The position numbers were made by a program, and so were the translations under genes. Shown one piece after another: positions 27,129 through 34,501 of a DNA stretch of 64,000 bases; within the stretch, counting starts at the first letter, position 1; the number at the start of each line of letters is the position of its first letter. The DNA is from Hyphomonas sp. (GTDB lineage Bacteria > Pseudomonadota > Alphaproteobacteria > Caulobacterales > Hyphomonadaceae), in the NCBI RefSeq assembly GCF_022844445.1, contig NZ_JALHLS010000001.1, positions 62,001 through 126,000 of the forward strand, read 5' to 3'. The notes beneath the pieces were generated by a model that saw nothing but the letters and a program-made list of their open reading frames with translations, was not told the DNA's origin and did no database searches.

Positions 27129-27793
27129 GCCGGAAGGCCGATCAGGCCGATCAGGCCGAACGTGATGGCGGCCTGCCCGAAAAAGTAGAGGAACCAGACC
27201 GCATAGGACGCAGCCTTGTTGGGCGGCGCGTCTGCCGGGCGGCAGAACAGTTGATGCGCGAGGATGGAGTCCGAGGCGATGAACATCAGCGCACCGACGG
27301 TCACCAGCCAGTAGACCGATGGCAGCGCTATGGCTGCCGCGCCCATCATCAGGATCACGGCGCCGTACAGGATCACCGGTACGCGCATCTTCGCCTTGAT
27401 CCAGGGCACCAGCCAGCGGATGTAGAGAACGCCGCTGAGAACCAGCGCTGCCTGCGCCGTCTTCACCGGCCAGCTCCAGCCGCCGCCCTCCACCAGCTGC
27501 CAGAACAGCACGACGTAGAAAACATGCGCGAGGAAGAAGGCAGCCATGCCCGGCAGCAACCAGCGTTCCGGCTTGCCCGCCAGGAAGAGGTCACCCATCG
27601 CCGAGGCGAGCAGCGCTGACCACAGCATCCACGGACCGCCCACGGCATAAGCGATACCGGCAAGGATGAGGATGCCGGATACCTTCAGCAGGGCACGGGC
27701 GGGACCTTCCCCGCGCCAGCTGTAAAGAAATCCGTAGGCCAGGGCAGCGAGGCTCGCCGTGCCGAAGGCTGCCCAGATGGCCGGCCCGCTCAG
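27125..27793 (-). CDS. YhhN/TMEM86 family membrane protein (lysoplasmalogenase-like), probable CTG start
   Basis: About 222 residues with seven or eight hydrophobic helices. SALLASAMGDLFLAG and SDSILAH (aspartates in helices) are the conserved acidic motifs of YhhN/TMEM86, whose eukaryotic members hydrolyse lysoplasmalogens. No ATG, GTG or TTG allows the full family length: the first is a GTG at codon 49. The frame is open further upstream, and CTG at 27791-27793 gives SGPAIWAAFG, a natural N-terminus, with GGAG 8 bases before and a CTGA overlap with the stop of the DUF1232 gene. The CTG start is an inference. The TAG stop is shared with the convergent dioxygenase. Confidence 0.75.
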   Translation of the reverse strand: MSGPAIWAAFGTASLAALAYGFLYSWRGEGPARALLKVSGILILAGIAYAVGGPWMLWSALLASAMGDLFLAGKPERWLLPGMAAFFLAHVFYVVLFWQLVEGGGWSWPVKTAQAALVLSGVLYIRWLVPWIKAKMRVPVILYGAVILMMGAAAIALPSVYWLVTVGALMFIASDSILAHQLFCRPADAPPNKAASYAVWFLYFFGQAAITFGLIGLIGLPA

Positions 27794-28191
27794 GTAGCGT
27801 CTCCGAGTGGCTCCGGCAGGCGCAGCAGACGGCGGGCCATGGCGCGGTGGCGTTCCTTGACGTGCGCGCCCACGACGCCAAGGGCCGTGGCGAGCACTGT
27901 AGCATCATCGGTGAAGCCGAGGCCGGCGATCACGTCGGGCAACATGTCGAGCGGTATGACAAAATAGGCCACAGCCGCAAACAACACGGCCTTGGCCTTG
28001 ACCGGCGTGCGCGGGTCGCGGGCGCAGTAATAGGCGCTCGCCAGATCGTCGGCGAACGGGATCTGTCCGGCCAGCCGCAACAGCTTGGGAATGAGGCCGC
28101 GCGCCGTGCGTTCATTGCGCTGGATCGACTTGGGAAGGTAGACCCCGCCCTCGCCTTTCACCGTATTGATGATTTCCGCTGCGTCAGACAT
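27790..28191 (-). CDS. DUF1232 (YkvA-like) domain protein
   Basis: 133 residues. The core KAKAVLFAAVAYFVIPLDMLPDVIAGLGFTDDA (about residues 67-99) is the DUF1232 signature YFxxPxDxxPDxxPxxGxxDD and includes a membrane-embedded stretch. Function is unknown; such proteins are small membrane-associated proteins. AGGAG is 9 bases before the ATG. The stop TGA overlaps the probable CTG start of the downstream YhhN gene, implying translational coupling. Confidence 0.88.
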   Translation of the reverse strand: MSDAAEIINTVKGEGGVYLPKSIQRNERTARGLIPKLLRLAGQIPFADDLASAYYCARDPRTPVKAKAVLFAAVAYFVIPLDMLPDVIAGLGFTDDATVLATALGVVGAHVKERHRAMARRLLRLPEPLGDAT

Positions 28192-28285
28192 TGCGCTCTC
28201 CTAACGGCATTATAGTTCACTGCGGTCATCGCCGAAAGCAAGGCCCGCATATGGGTCATCTGAATGAACAAGGAGGGCAGAGCCC

Positions 28286-29065
28286 ATGGAACTGAATTCG
28301 AACATCTCCGCCGTCATCACCGGCGGCGCCTCGGGCCTCGGGGCCGCAACCGCCCGCAAACTCGCATCTTACGGTGTGAAAGTGGCGCTTTTCGACCTGA
28401 ACGCCGAAAAAGGCGAAGCGCTCGCCAAGGAACTCGGCGGCGTCTTCTGCAACGTTAACGTCACCGACGAAGCCTCCGTGGATGCCGGTTTTGCCAAGTC
28501 CCGCGCCGCCATCGGCCAGGAGCGGATCCTGATCAACTGCGCCGGCACCGGCAACGCGATCAAGACGGCCAGCCGCAACAAGGAAACCGGTCAGCCGGAG
28601 CACTTCCCGCTCGATAAGTTCAACCTGATCATCCAGATCAACCTCGTCGGCACCTTCCGCTGCATCGCCAAGTCGGCCGCCGGCATGCTGACGCTCGACC
28701 CGATCGATGGCGAGCGCGGCGCGATCGTCAACACGGCGTCCGTGGCTGCTGAAGACGGCCAGATCGGCCAGGCCGCTTACTCCGCCTCCAAAGGCGGCGT
28801 TGTCGGCATGACCCTACCGATCGCCCGTGACCTCAGCCGCGACTTCATCCGCGTCAACACGATCCTGCCGGGCATCTTCAACACCCCGCTGCTGGCCGCT
28901 GCTCCGGAGCCGGTGAAAGCCGCGCTCGGCGCGCAAGTCCCGCACCCGGCCCGCCTCGGTAACCCGGAAGAGTATGCCTCGCTTGCGGTTGAAATGTGCC
29001 GCAACGCCTACTTCAACGGCGAAGACGTCCGTCTCGACGGCGCAATCCGCATGGCGCCTAGATAA
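28286..29065 (+). CDS. Short-chain dehydrogenase, 3-hydroxyacyl-CoA dehydrogenase type II-like
   Basis: 259 residues. SAVITGGASGLGAATARKLA (about residues 8-27) is the NAD-binding glycine motif. NCAG (about residue 89) and NTASVAAEDGQIGQAAYSASKGG (Ser about 152, Tyr about 165, Lys about 169) give the catalytic Ser-Tyr-Lys. The insert after NCAGTGNAIKT and the end GEDVRLDGAIRMAPR resemble HSD17B10-type enzymes of beta-oxidation. AAGGAGGGCAG precedes the ATG. It stands alone and is followed by a strong terminator; a hydratase-like MaoC gene lies convergent to it. Confidence 0.94.
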   Translation: MELNSNISAVITGGASGLGAATARKLASYGVKVALFDLNAEKGEALAKELGGVFCNVNVTDEASVDAGFAKSRAAIGQERILINCAGTGNAIKTASRNKETGQPEHFPLDKFNLIIQINLVGTFRCIAKSAAGMLTLDPIDGERGAIVNTASVAAEDGQIGQAAYSASKGGVVGMTLPIARDLSRDFIRVNTILPGIFNTPLLAAAPEPVKAALGAQVPHPARLGNPEEYASLAVEMCRNAYFNGEDVRLDGAIRMAPR

Positions 29066-29106
29066 CAACTGCTCGTCGGGCTCCACCCGACTGGTATTGG
29101 AACAGG

Positions 29107-29132
29107 AAAGCCCGCTCTTGCGAGCGGGCTTT
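29107..29132. terminator. Intrinsic terminator after the SDR gene
   Basis: Arms AAAGCCCGCTC (29107-29117) and GAGCGGGCTTT (29122-29132) with loop TTGC, followed by TTTCTTT on the plus strand. It also has an A-rich flank and may serve the convergent MaoC gene. The arms are identical to those at 6147-6172. Confidence 0.88.
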
Positions 29133-29162
29133 TTCTTTGCCGAAACCTTTGCTGGGAAGCCG

Positions 29163-29630
29163 CTAGTCGATGGGTGCCGAAGGGTCGCGCACGCGCAGCA
29201 GGCCGTTGGAGACCATCGTCATAACCACTTCGCCGTTCTGGTTGGTGACCGTCTGGCGGGTCTTGGTGAGGCCCATGTCGGGGCGTGACTTGGAGCGGCG
29301 CTTGTCGATCAGTTCCATTTCGACTGACAACTCGTCACCCGGATAGACCGGCTTTACCCATCTGAGTTCGTCAATTCCGGGCGAGCCAAGGCCCGCTGCC
29401 GGCTCGGTGTCCTTCCACGTGTCGACCATCAGGCGCATCACCATGGCGCCGGTATGCCAGCCGGAGGCGGAGAGACGGCCGAAGAAGGTGTTCTTCGCGG
29501 CCTCGTCATCGAGATGGAAGGGCTGAGGATCATATTTCGTGGCGAACTCGATCACCTCTTCGCGTGTGACCTTGTAGGTGCGCGAAGCGCGGGTGCGCGT
29601 GCCGATCACCATGTCCTCGAAATACCTCAT
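29163..29630 (-). CDS. MaoC-like (R)-specific enoyl-CoA hydratase family protein
   Basis: 155 residues of hot-dog fold. YEDM/FEDM..GTRTRASRTYKVTREEVIEFATKYDPQPFHLDDEAA contains the catalytic-type Asp and His (D-x-x-P-x-H, about residues 34-39). GRLSASGWHTGAMVMRL and the RWVKPVYPGDEL strand are also family features. It would hydrate or dehydrate trans-2-enoyl-CoA or an analogous acid. The start at 29630 with GGAAGGGCGG upstream is preferred to a longer frame. No partner gene is coupled. Confidence 0.92.
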   Translation of the reverse strand: MRYFEDMVIGTRTRASRTYKVTREEVIEFATKYDPQPFHLDDEAAKNTFFGRLSASGWHTGAMVMRLMVDTWKDTEPAAGLGSPGIDELRWVKPVYPGDELSVEMELIDKRRSKSRPDMGLTKTRQTVTNQNGEVVMTMVSNGLLRVRDPSAPID

Positions 29631-29767
29631 GCCGCCCTTCCCTAAATCCTGAAACAGGACGGGAGGTTGCCGGAACGCCTCCGGTTGGCAAGCCTGACCC
29701 AACGGGAGGGGATGCGGCGGCAAAACAGGGCGCTAGAACAGCATCCGGACCGCAACAGGAGATTGGT

Positions 29768-30445
29768 GTGGAATTTGATGACGTTGTACGGGGCCGCCGC
29801 AGCATTCGGGGCTATCAGAAGAAGCCCGTTCCCAAAGCGCTGATCCGGGAAATCCTCGAGATCGCCATGCGTGCGCCGACCTCGCTGAACACGCAGCCCT
29901 GGAACTTCTACGTCGTCGCCGGCGACGTCCTGGACCGGATCCGAGCGGGCAATGTGGAGCGCAACCTCGCCGGTGTGCCGCACAGCCGAGAATTCCGTCT
30001 CGGACCGGAGTATGCCGGCGACCATCGCAAGCGCCAGATCGAGATCGCGATCCAGCTATTCGAGGCGATGGGTATCGAGCGCGACAACAAGGAAAAGCGG
30101 ATGGACTGGATCCTGCGGGGGTTCCGCCAGTTCGATGCGCCCGTCTCGATCATCATCACTTATGACAAGTCGATCCAGGGCAGCGACATTGCGCCGTTCG
30201 ACTGCGGGGGCGTCGTCAACTGCCTTGTCAATGCGGCCTGGAACCGGGGACTGGGCTGCGTGATCAATTCGCAGGGCATCATGCAGAGCCCGGTGGTGCG
30301 CGCCGAGGCCGGCATCCCGGAAGACCAGGTGATCCAGACCTGCGTGGCGATGGGCTGGCCGGACGACAGCTTCCCGGCGAACGCCGTCGTCTCGAAACGC
30401 AAATCCGTGGACGAGGCGGCGACGTTCTTGGGGTTTGATGACTAG
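29768..30445 (+). CDS. Nitroreductase family FMN-dependent oxidoreductase
   Basis: 225 residues. RRSIRGYQKKPVPKALI (about residues 9-25) is the FMN-phosphate motif, and APTSLNTQPWNFYVVAG is the second FMN region. CVINSQGIMQSPVVR and MGWPDDSFPANAVVSKRKSVDE close the family fold. It reduces nitro groups, quinones or enones with NAD(P)H. It starts with GTG at 29768, preceded by CAGGAGA. It is convergent with the DUF4199 gene, and both stops share CTAG at 30442-30445. Confidence 0.93.
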   Translation: MEFDDVVRGRRSIRGYQKKPVPKALIREILEIAMRAPTSLNTQPWNFYVVAGDVLDRIRAGNVERNLAGVPHSREFRLGPEYAGDHRKRQIEIAIQLFEAMGIERDNKEKRMDWILRGFRQFDAPVSIIITYDKSIQGSDIAPFDCGGVVNCLVNAAWNRGLGCVINSQGIMQSPVVRAEAGIPEDQVIQTCVAMGWPDDSFPANAVVSKRKSVDEAATFLGFDD

Positions 30446-30987
30446 GCGGCCCTTGCCCTTGCAGGCATGAAGCGGCTGTTGCGCAGGAGCAGCGCGGAGA
30501 TCAGGGACACGATCAGGCCAACGGGCAGGATCTCGGTAAAGGTGATCGGCATGCGGAAGAATGGATTGGCGTACATCTTCGCGAATTCTTCCGCCTTGGC
30601 GATCTCCGCAGCAATCTCTGCCTCTGTGGCGCCGCGAGCCTTCGCCGCCTCAACGAGATGCTCGGCATAAAGCGCGCCGAAATCCATGCCGCTGACGACA
30701 AGTGACGCCTCCCAGGCGAGCACGTAGAGCACGCCCGCCACGGCACTGATGCCGAGGCCCATGAGGAAGGCGGGCAGGAACTTGATGACCCCGCCGTTCA
30801 CGACGTCGCGCTGATGCTTGATGGCGAGAAAGATGACACTGAGGGCGACGAGCATGGTCGTGTAGCCGATCGCCATGCCGAGCGCGCCGCTCGGCGCAGC
30901 CTCGCCGAGGGTGAGCGTGAGAAGTACCATCGGAACACCGACGATCAGGCCAGCAATCACGCCGTTAGTCAGGATGCGTTGCAACAT
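30442..30987 (-). CDS. DUF4199 family membrane protein
   Basis: 181 residues with four hydrophobic segments (about residues 9-29, 37-56, 70-92 and 147-168) and a polar alanine/glutamate-rich loop (AAKARGATEAEIAAEIAKAEEFAK) between the last two. This pattern and the NGGxIKFLPAFLMGLGISAVAG region match DUF4199. Function is unknown. AAAGGAG lies before the ATG at 30987. The next gene upstream on the strand is a membrane-anchored LuxR-type regulator (115-base gap). Confidence 0.85.
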   Translation of the reverse strand: MLQRILTNGVIAGLIVGVPMVLLTLTLGEAAPSGALGMAIGYTTMLVALSVIFLAIKHQRDVVNGGVIKFLPAFLMGLGISAVAGVLYVLAWEASLVVSGMDFGALYAEHLVEAAKARGATEAEIAAEIAKAEEFAKMYANPFFRMPITFTEILPVGLIVSLISALLLRNSRFMPARARAA

Positions 30988-31102
30988 GGGAAACTCCTTT
31001 GCGGGTTGCCCGCCGGTCGTTGCGGTTGCGGCGCGCAGCCACAATCGCCCGAAAGGGTGATTTTCGCCAGATCACCTACAATTTTCCGACGTTTTCCTCA
31101 GA

Positions 31103-31567
31103 TCAGGGCAGCAGGCCCAGTTCGCGTGCCCTGGCGAGCGCGGCCGTCCGGCGGCTCACCTCCAGCTTTTCGAGCACCCGCGCCACATGCGTTTTCACCG
31201 TATTCGGTGACACATTCAGGCGCATGGCGATCTCCTTGTTGGAAAGCCCGTCAGCGATCAGCGCCAGCACGTCCATCTCCCTTGCGCTGAGGCCGAGCGT
31301 ACGCTGCGCTTCGGGATTGCCGTCGAAGGCTGGAAGTTCCGGGCGGCCTGCGAACACACGCGCGCCCACCCAGACGCCGAGGGCTAGGAAGCCGATGGCA
31401 ATCAGGACCATCTGGAACTCACCCGGAAAGGTGCGCGCGAAGCGCAGGTAGTCCAGCCAGGTCAGTGCGAGCGCTCCGGCGGCAAGGAGGGCACCATACA
31501 ACAGGAGCGGGCGCGCGGCGGTAAACCAGGCGGCGACCTGCTTTTTGCTGAACTTCGCTTGGGACAT
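31103..31567 (-). CDS. LuxR-type regulator with N-terminal membrane helices, no receiver domain
   Basis: 154 residues. Two membrane helices lie at about residues 20-40 (PLLLYGALLAAGALALTWLDYL) and 50-70 (MVLIAIGFLALGVWVGARVF). A C-terminal LuxR HTH follows at about 95-150 with LSAREMDVLALIADGLSNKEIA and VSPNTVKTHVARVLEKL. There is no phosphorylation or ligand domain. This is a membrane-tethered transcription factor, which may sense through its helices or partner with the DUF4199 protein encoded next. The ATG at 31567 is preferred over a start 15 codons upstream because the longer extension has low-complexity content. Confidence 0.9.
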   Translation of the reverse strand: MSQAKFSKKQVAAWFTAARPLLLYGALLAAGALALTWLDYLRFARTFPGEFQMVLIAIGFLALGVWVGARVFAGRPELPAFDGNPEAQRTLGLSAREMDVLALIADGLSNKEIAMRLNVSPNTVKTHVARVLEKLEVSRRTAALARARELGLLP

Positions 31568-31613
31568 GCCGGCTCCCCTACTCCCCTGCGCTCCGAAGGC
31601 TAGACCAAACAAA

Positions 31614-31638
31614 AGGCCCGCTCAATCTGAGCGGGCCT
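31614..31638 (-). terminator. Intrinsic terminator after VWA gene 1
   Basis: Arms AGGCCCGCTCA (31614-31624) and TGAGCGGGCCT (31628-31638); on the minus strand the hairpin is followed by TTTTGTTT. It lies 28 bases past the stop of the VWA protein gene and upstream of the LuxR gene. Confidence 0.82.
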
Positions 31639-31665
31639 CTGTATCCTCATCTGACGGAAGCCGGG

Positions 31666-32421
31666 TTACTGGCCCTTGCGTTCCTTCACACCTTCTTCGT
31701 CAGCCGCGGCGCGGTCTTCCGCAGTGAACTCAACCGCCGGGGCAGCGCCTTTGCCATAGGCACGGGCCTTCTGGGCGAGGTTGTCCATCGATTCCTGCAT
31801 GCGGCCCTGGCCAACAGCCATGGTCTTCGAGGAGGCCATGCCGACTGCTTCAGCATCTCCGAAGCTGGCAAACTCGGCGCCAAGGAAGACGACTTCCCAG
31901 CCGCGCGCGCGGGCGCGGTCAAGCGCCGCCTTGGCGCCCTGATTGGTCAACTCGCTGGAGGAGTTCTCGAGCCCGTCCGTCATGATGACGATCACGGCTT
32001 TTTCCGGCGCGTCCGCTTCGGCGCGGTTCACGATGCGGCCGATCGCGTCATAGAGAGGCGTCATGCCGCGCGGGTTGGCTTCGTCATTGGTGACCTTGTT
32101 CCATTTCGACGGGTCGACCTTGTCGCGCAGCACGTCGAACTGGAAACCGTCCTGATGGTCGAACACGGCGAGCGTGACGGCCGTCTTGATGTCAGCGCCG
32201 GCGATCTCTGCGCCGGGCGCGTCCGCCGCGAAGCTGTCGGCGTAGGCGTTCACGGAAGTGAGCGCCTCGTCCCAGATGTCGGCCATCGAGCCCGTGCGGT
32301 CGAGCAGGATGTAGGACTGGACGGTGTCGGATTTCTGCGGCTTCGGAAGAACCTTGGCATCTGCCGAAGCGCCCAAGGCAACAACGGCAACAACCGCCGC
32401 AATGGTGTTGAGGAATTTCAT
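31666..32421 (-). CDS. Secreted von Willebrand factor A domain protein
   Basis: 251 residues with a signal peptide (MKFLNTIAAVVAVVALGASADA, cleavage near residue 22). The VWA domain has the MIDAS-like motif LLDRTGSM (about residues 43-50; D-x-T-x-S rather than D-x-S-x-S), RGMTPLYDAIGRI (MIDAS threonine) and VIMTDGLENSS (aspartate). The C-terminus is a charged helix ending in KERKGQ. It would bind a metal and a protein partner in the periplasm. It is a paralogue of the next gene upstream, with which it shares RARARGWEVVFLGA. Each has its own terminator, so they are separate units. Confidence 0.88.
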   Translation of the reverse strand: MKFLNTIAAVVAVVALGASADAKVLPKPQKSDTVQSYILLDRTGSMADIWDEALTSVNAYADSFAADAPGAEIAGADIKTAVTLAVFDHQDGFQFDVLRDKVDPSKWNKVTNDEANPRGMTPLYDAIGRIVNRAEADAPEKAVIVIMTDGLENSSSELTNQGAKAALDRARARGWEVVFLGAEFASFGDAEAVGMASSKTMAVGQGRMQESMDNLAQKARAYGKGAAPAVEFTAEDRAAADEEGVKERKGQ

Positions 32422-32510
32422 GGTGTGCGTCCCTTCCCTGTATCGGTGTGAAGGAAAGCTGCGCCCCGATTGAGGCGCGTCTGTGACGCGATTCCGCCGA
32501 AGCAAAGGAA

Positions 32511-32538
32511 AAGGGCCGCCTTTTGAGAGGCGGCCCTT
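32511..32538 (-). terminator. Intrinsic terminator after VWA gene 2
   Basis: Arms AAGGGCCGCCT (32511-32521) and AGGCGGCCCTT (32528-32538); on the minus strand the hairpin is followed by TTCCTTTGC. It lies 45 bases past the stop of the second VWA gene. Confidence 0.82.
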
Positions 32539-32583
32539 CCCTCAACTGAACAACCGTTCAGACTTCACCCGTCAGGGGACGGA

Positions 32584-33270
32584 TCAACTGCCTTTACGGC
32601 GTTTGACCTCTTTTTCGCCGGCTTCCGCGCGGTCTTCATCATTGAAGTCCACGGACGCAGCTTCCGCCGCATAGTAAGCCCGGTTCTTGGCCGCGAGCTT
32701 GCGCATCGAACCTTCGAACATGCCGGGCGCCATCGCCATCGACTTCGATCCGGCCACACCGACGGCATCAGCGTCGGAGAACTTCGCGAAGTCAGCGCCA
32801 AGGAAGACAACTTCCCAGCCGCGCGCCCGCGCCCGGTCAAGCGCCGCTTTCGCGCCGTCCCGCGTGACTTCCCGCGACGAGTTCTCGGCGCCGTCCGTCA
32901 TGACGACGATCACGGCGCGGGCAGGATTGTCAGCCTCGGCGAGCGCGACCGTCCGCGCAAGAGCGTCGAACAAGGGCGTCATGCCACGCGGCGTGGCATC
33001 GGCATTCGTCACCTTTTGCCAGTCTGCCAGCAGGACGCCTTTGCGGATGACGTCGAACTGCAGACCATCGTGATGGTCGAACACGGCAAGGGTGATCATC
33101 TCGCCGGCGTCCGGCCGGGCGCCGGCTTCCGGTTTGGCCAGAGCCTCGACATAGGCGTTCACCGATCCCAGCGCTTCTTCCCAGATGCCGCCCATGGATC
33201 CTGTTCGGTCAAGGAGGACATAGGAGTGCGATGGGCCAGCGGGAGCGGCCGGTTTTTGTGCGTCTGTCAT
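32584..33270 (-). CDS. Cytosolic von Willebrand factor A domain protein (paralogue)
   Basis: 228 residues without a signal peptide. The MIDAS-like LLDRTGSMGG is at about residues 19-28, RGMTPLFDALART carries the threonine, and VVMTDGAENSSREVT the aspartate. The segment after it, RARARGWEVVFLGADFA, is almost identical to the neighbour at 31666-32421. The C-terminal charged tail ends KRRKGS. It is a tandem duplicate that either lost its signal peptide or gave rise to the exported copy. Function is unknown; VWA proteins often mediate metal-dependent assembly. Confidence 0.88.
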   Translation of the reverse strand: MTDAQKPAAPAGPSHSYVLLDRTGSMGGIWEEALGSVNAYVEALAKPEAGARPDAGEMITLAVFDHHDGLQFDVIRKGVLLADWQKVTNADATPRGMTPLFDALARTVALAEADNPARAVIVVMTDGAENSSREVTRDGAKAALDRARARGWEVVFLGADFAKFSDADAVGVAGSKSMAMAPGMFEGSMRKLAAKNRAYYAAEAASVDFNDEDRAEAGEKEVKRRKGS

Positions 33271-33320
33271 GGGGTAGTCCTCCGTGATGCGCCCCCACGC
33301 CCCGGACAGCCCAAATGGGA

Positions 33321-33349
33321 AAGCGCCCTCCCGGTTAAAGAGGACGCTT
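33321..33349 (-). terminator. Candidate terminator after desaturase gene
   Basis: Arms 33321-33330 and 33340-33349 pair over ten positions on the minus strand, including one G-U, with a 9-base loop, then TCCCATTT. It lies 34 bases past the desaturase stop. Confidence 0.55.
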
Positions 33350-33382
33350 CACAAAATTGTGTGCTGCAGGTGCGAAGGCGCG

Positions 33383-34273
33383 CTAGGCGAACTGGGGCGC
33401 GATCTTCAGGTTTTTCACCCAACCGACCTTCTCGAGGAAGAGAAGAACCGTGCCGTTATAGTCGACAATCCGGTTCCAGACTCCTTTGCGCGGACGGTGC
33501 AGGGCGCTTTGCGGCTGGTCATGATGGTGGTCGTGGAAGGCTTCGCCGCCGGTGAGCAGCGCCATCATGTGATCCGCCCAGACGGGCGTTTTCAGGTGGC
33601 CGAGCACGTTGATGCCGTAGACCGTGGCATGGAACTGGATCGCGCGGCCGATGATGACGCTGGCATGCAGCAGCGCGGTGAGCACAAGGGAGCCACCGCA
33701 GGCCCAGACAATCAGGTAGATGATCGCGGGCACCACGAAATGGATGACGATGCTGAACTGGATGTAGAGTTCGTCCATCCAGACGATGATCGGATGTTTC
33801 TTGAGCCAGAGCGGCCAGGGACGTTCGACGTCTTTCTGGTCGCGCCAGAGGATCCAGCCCACCCAGGCCCAACGCTTGGATTCGAAGGGATTGTGAGGGT
33901 CGCCCGGCTGGTCGGCAAAACGGTGGTGCTGCGAGTGATAGTTCACCCAGTCGCGCACCCTCCCCTGCATCGCGAAGAACAGGTTGAGCATGGCGACAAC
34001 CTGCGCAGGCGGGGCCAGCTCGCCGGCGCGGTGCTGCAGGATGCGGTGTAGCGGGCCGATGCCCATGTTGCACCAGAAGACCGAGAAGGCGATGACGCCG
34101 ACGGCGAGCGGCACGTACCACCAGTGGAAGGTGAGCTGGCTGACGAATATCCCGAGCAGTACCATGGTGACGAAGAGGGAGATGCCCAGGAACGGGTAGA
34201 AGAAGGCGGAAAAGAAGCTCGGGATGTCGAAAGTTTTCCAGTTCTTCGGAATCGCGAGCGAGCGCGGTGTCAT
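33383..34273 (-). CDS. Acyl-CoA / fatty acid desaturase
   Basis: 296 residues with four membrane helices. Three histidine boxes are present: HRILQH (about residues 79-84), HSQHHRFAD (about 117-125) and FHDHHHDQPQ (about 245-254), typical of diiron Delta-9-type desaturases. It would introduce a double bond in acyl chains at the inner membrane. AGGAAAG is upstream of the ATG. A CtrA-type box lies 76 bases upstream of the start, between this gene and the divergent CHC2-like gene. Confidence 0.93.
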   Translation of the reverse strand: MTPRSLAIPKNWKTFDIPSFFSAFFYPFLGISLFVTMVLLGIFVSQLTFHWWYVPLAVGVIAFSVFWCNMGIGPLHRILQHRAGELAPPAQVVAMLNLFFAMQGRVRDWVNYHSQHHRFADQPGDPHNPFESKRWAWVGWILWRDQKDVERPWPLWLKKHPIIVWMDELYIQFSIVIHFVVPAIIYLIVWACGGSLVLTALLHASVIIGRAIQFHATVYGINVLGHLKTPVWADHMMALLTGGEAFHDHHHDQPQSALHRPRKGVWNRIVDYNGTVLLFLEKVGWVKNLKIAPQFA

Positions 34274-34348
34274 TTCAGGTCTTTCCTTTTGCCCCCGCCA
34301 AGCGTGTCCAGCGGCTCCCCATTGCGGATAAGTCTCACTCTCCGCGCG

Positions 34349-34363
34349 TTAACACCTAATTAA
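34349..34363. promoter_or_regulatory. CtrA-type box (TTAA-N7-TTAA)
   Basis: Plus strand TTAACACCTAATTAA; on the minus strand it reads TTAA-TTAGGTG-TTAAC, the full CtrA consensus TTAA-N7-TTAAC. It lies between the desaturase (76 bases from its start) and the CHC2-like gene (139 bases from its start). Binding is inferred from sequence only. Confidence 0.5.
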
Positions 34364-34501
34364 TGCCTGCGACGGCGCGGTCAAAGGCGAAATAGCGCCC
34401 GGAGGGCCAATCTCCTGCAACTGTAATGTATGCAAGACGCAGGGACGGTGACGGGCCGAAGGCGGGCGGCTATGGAATCGGGACGAGGAGCCGGGAGCCA
34501 T

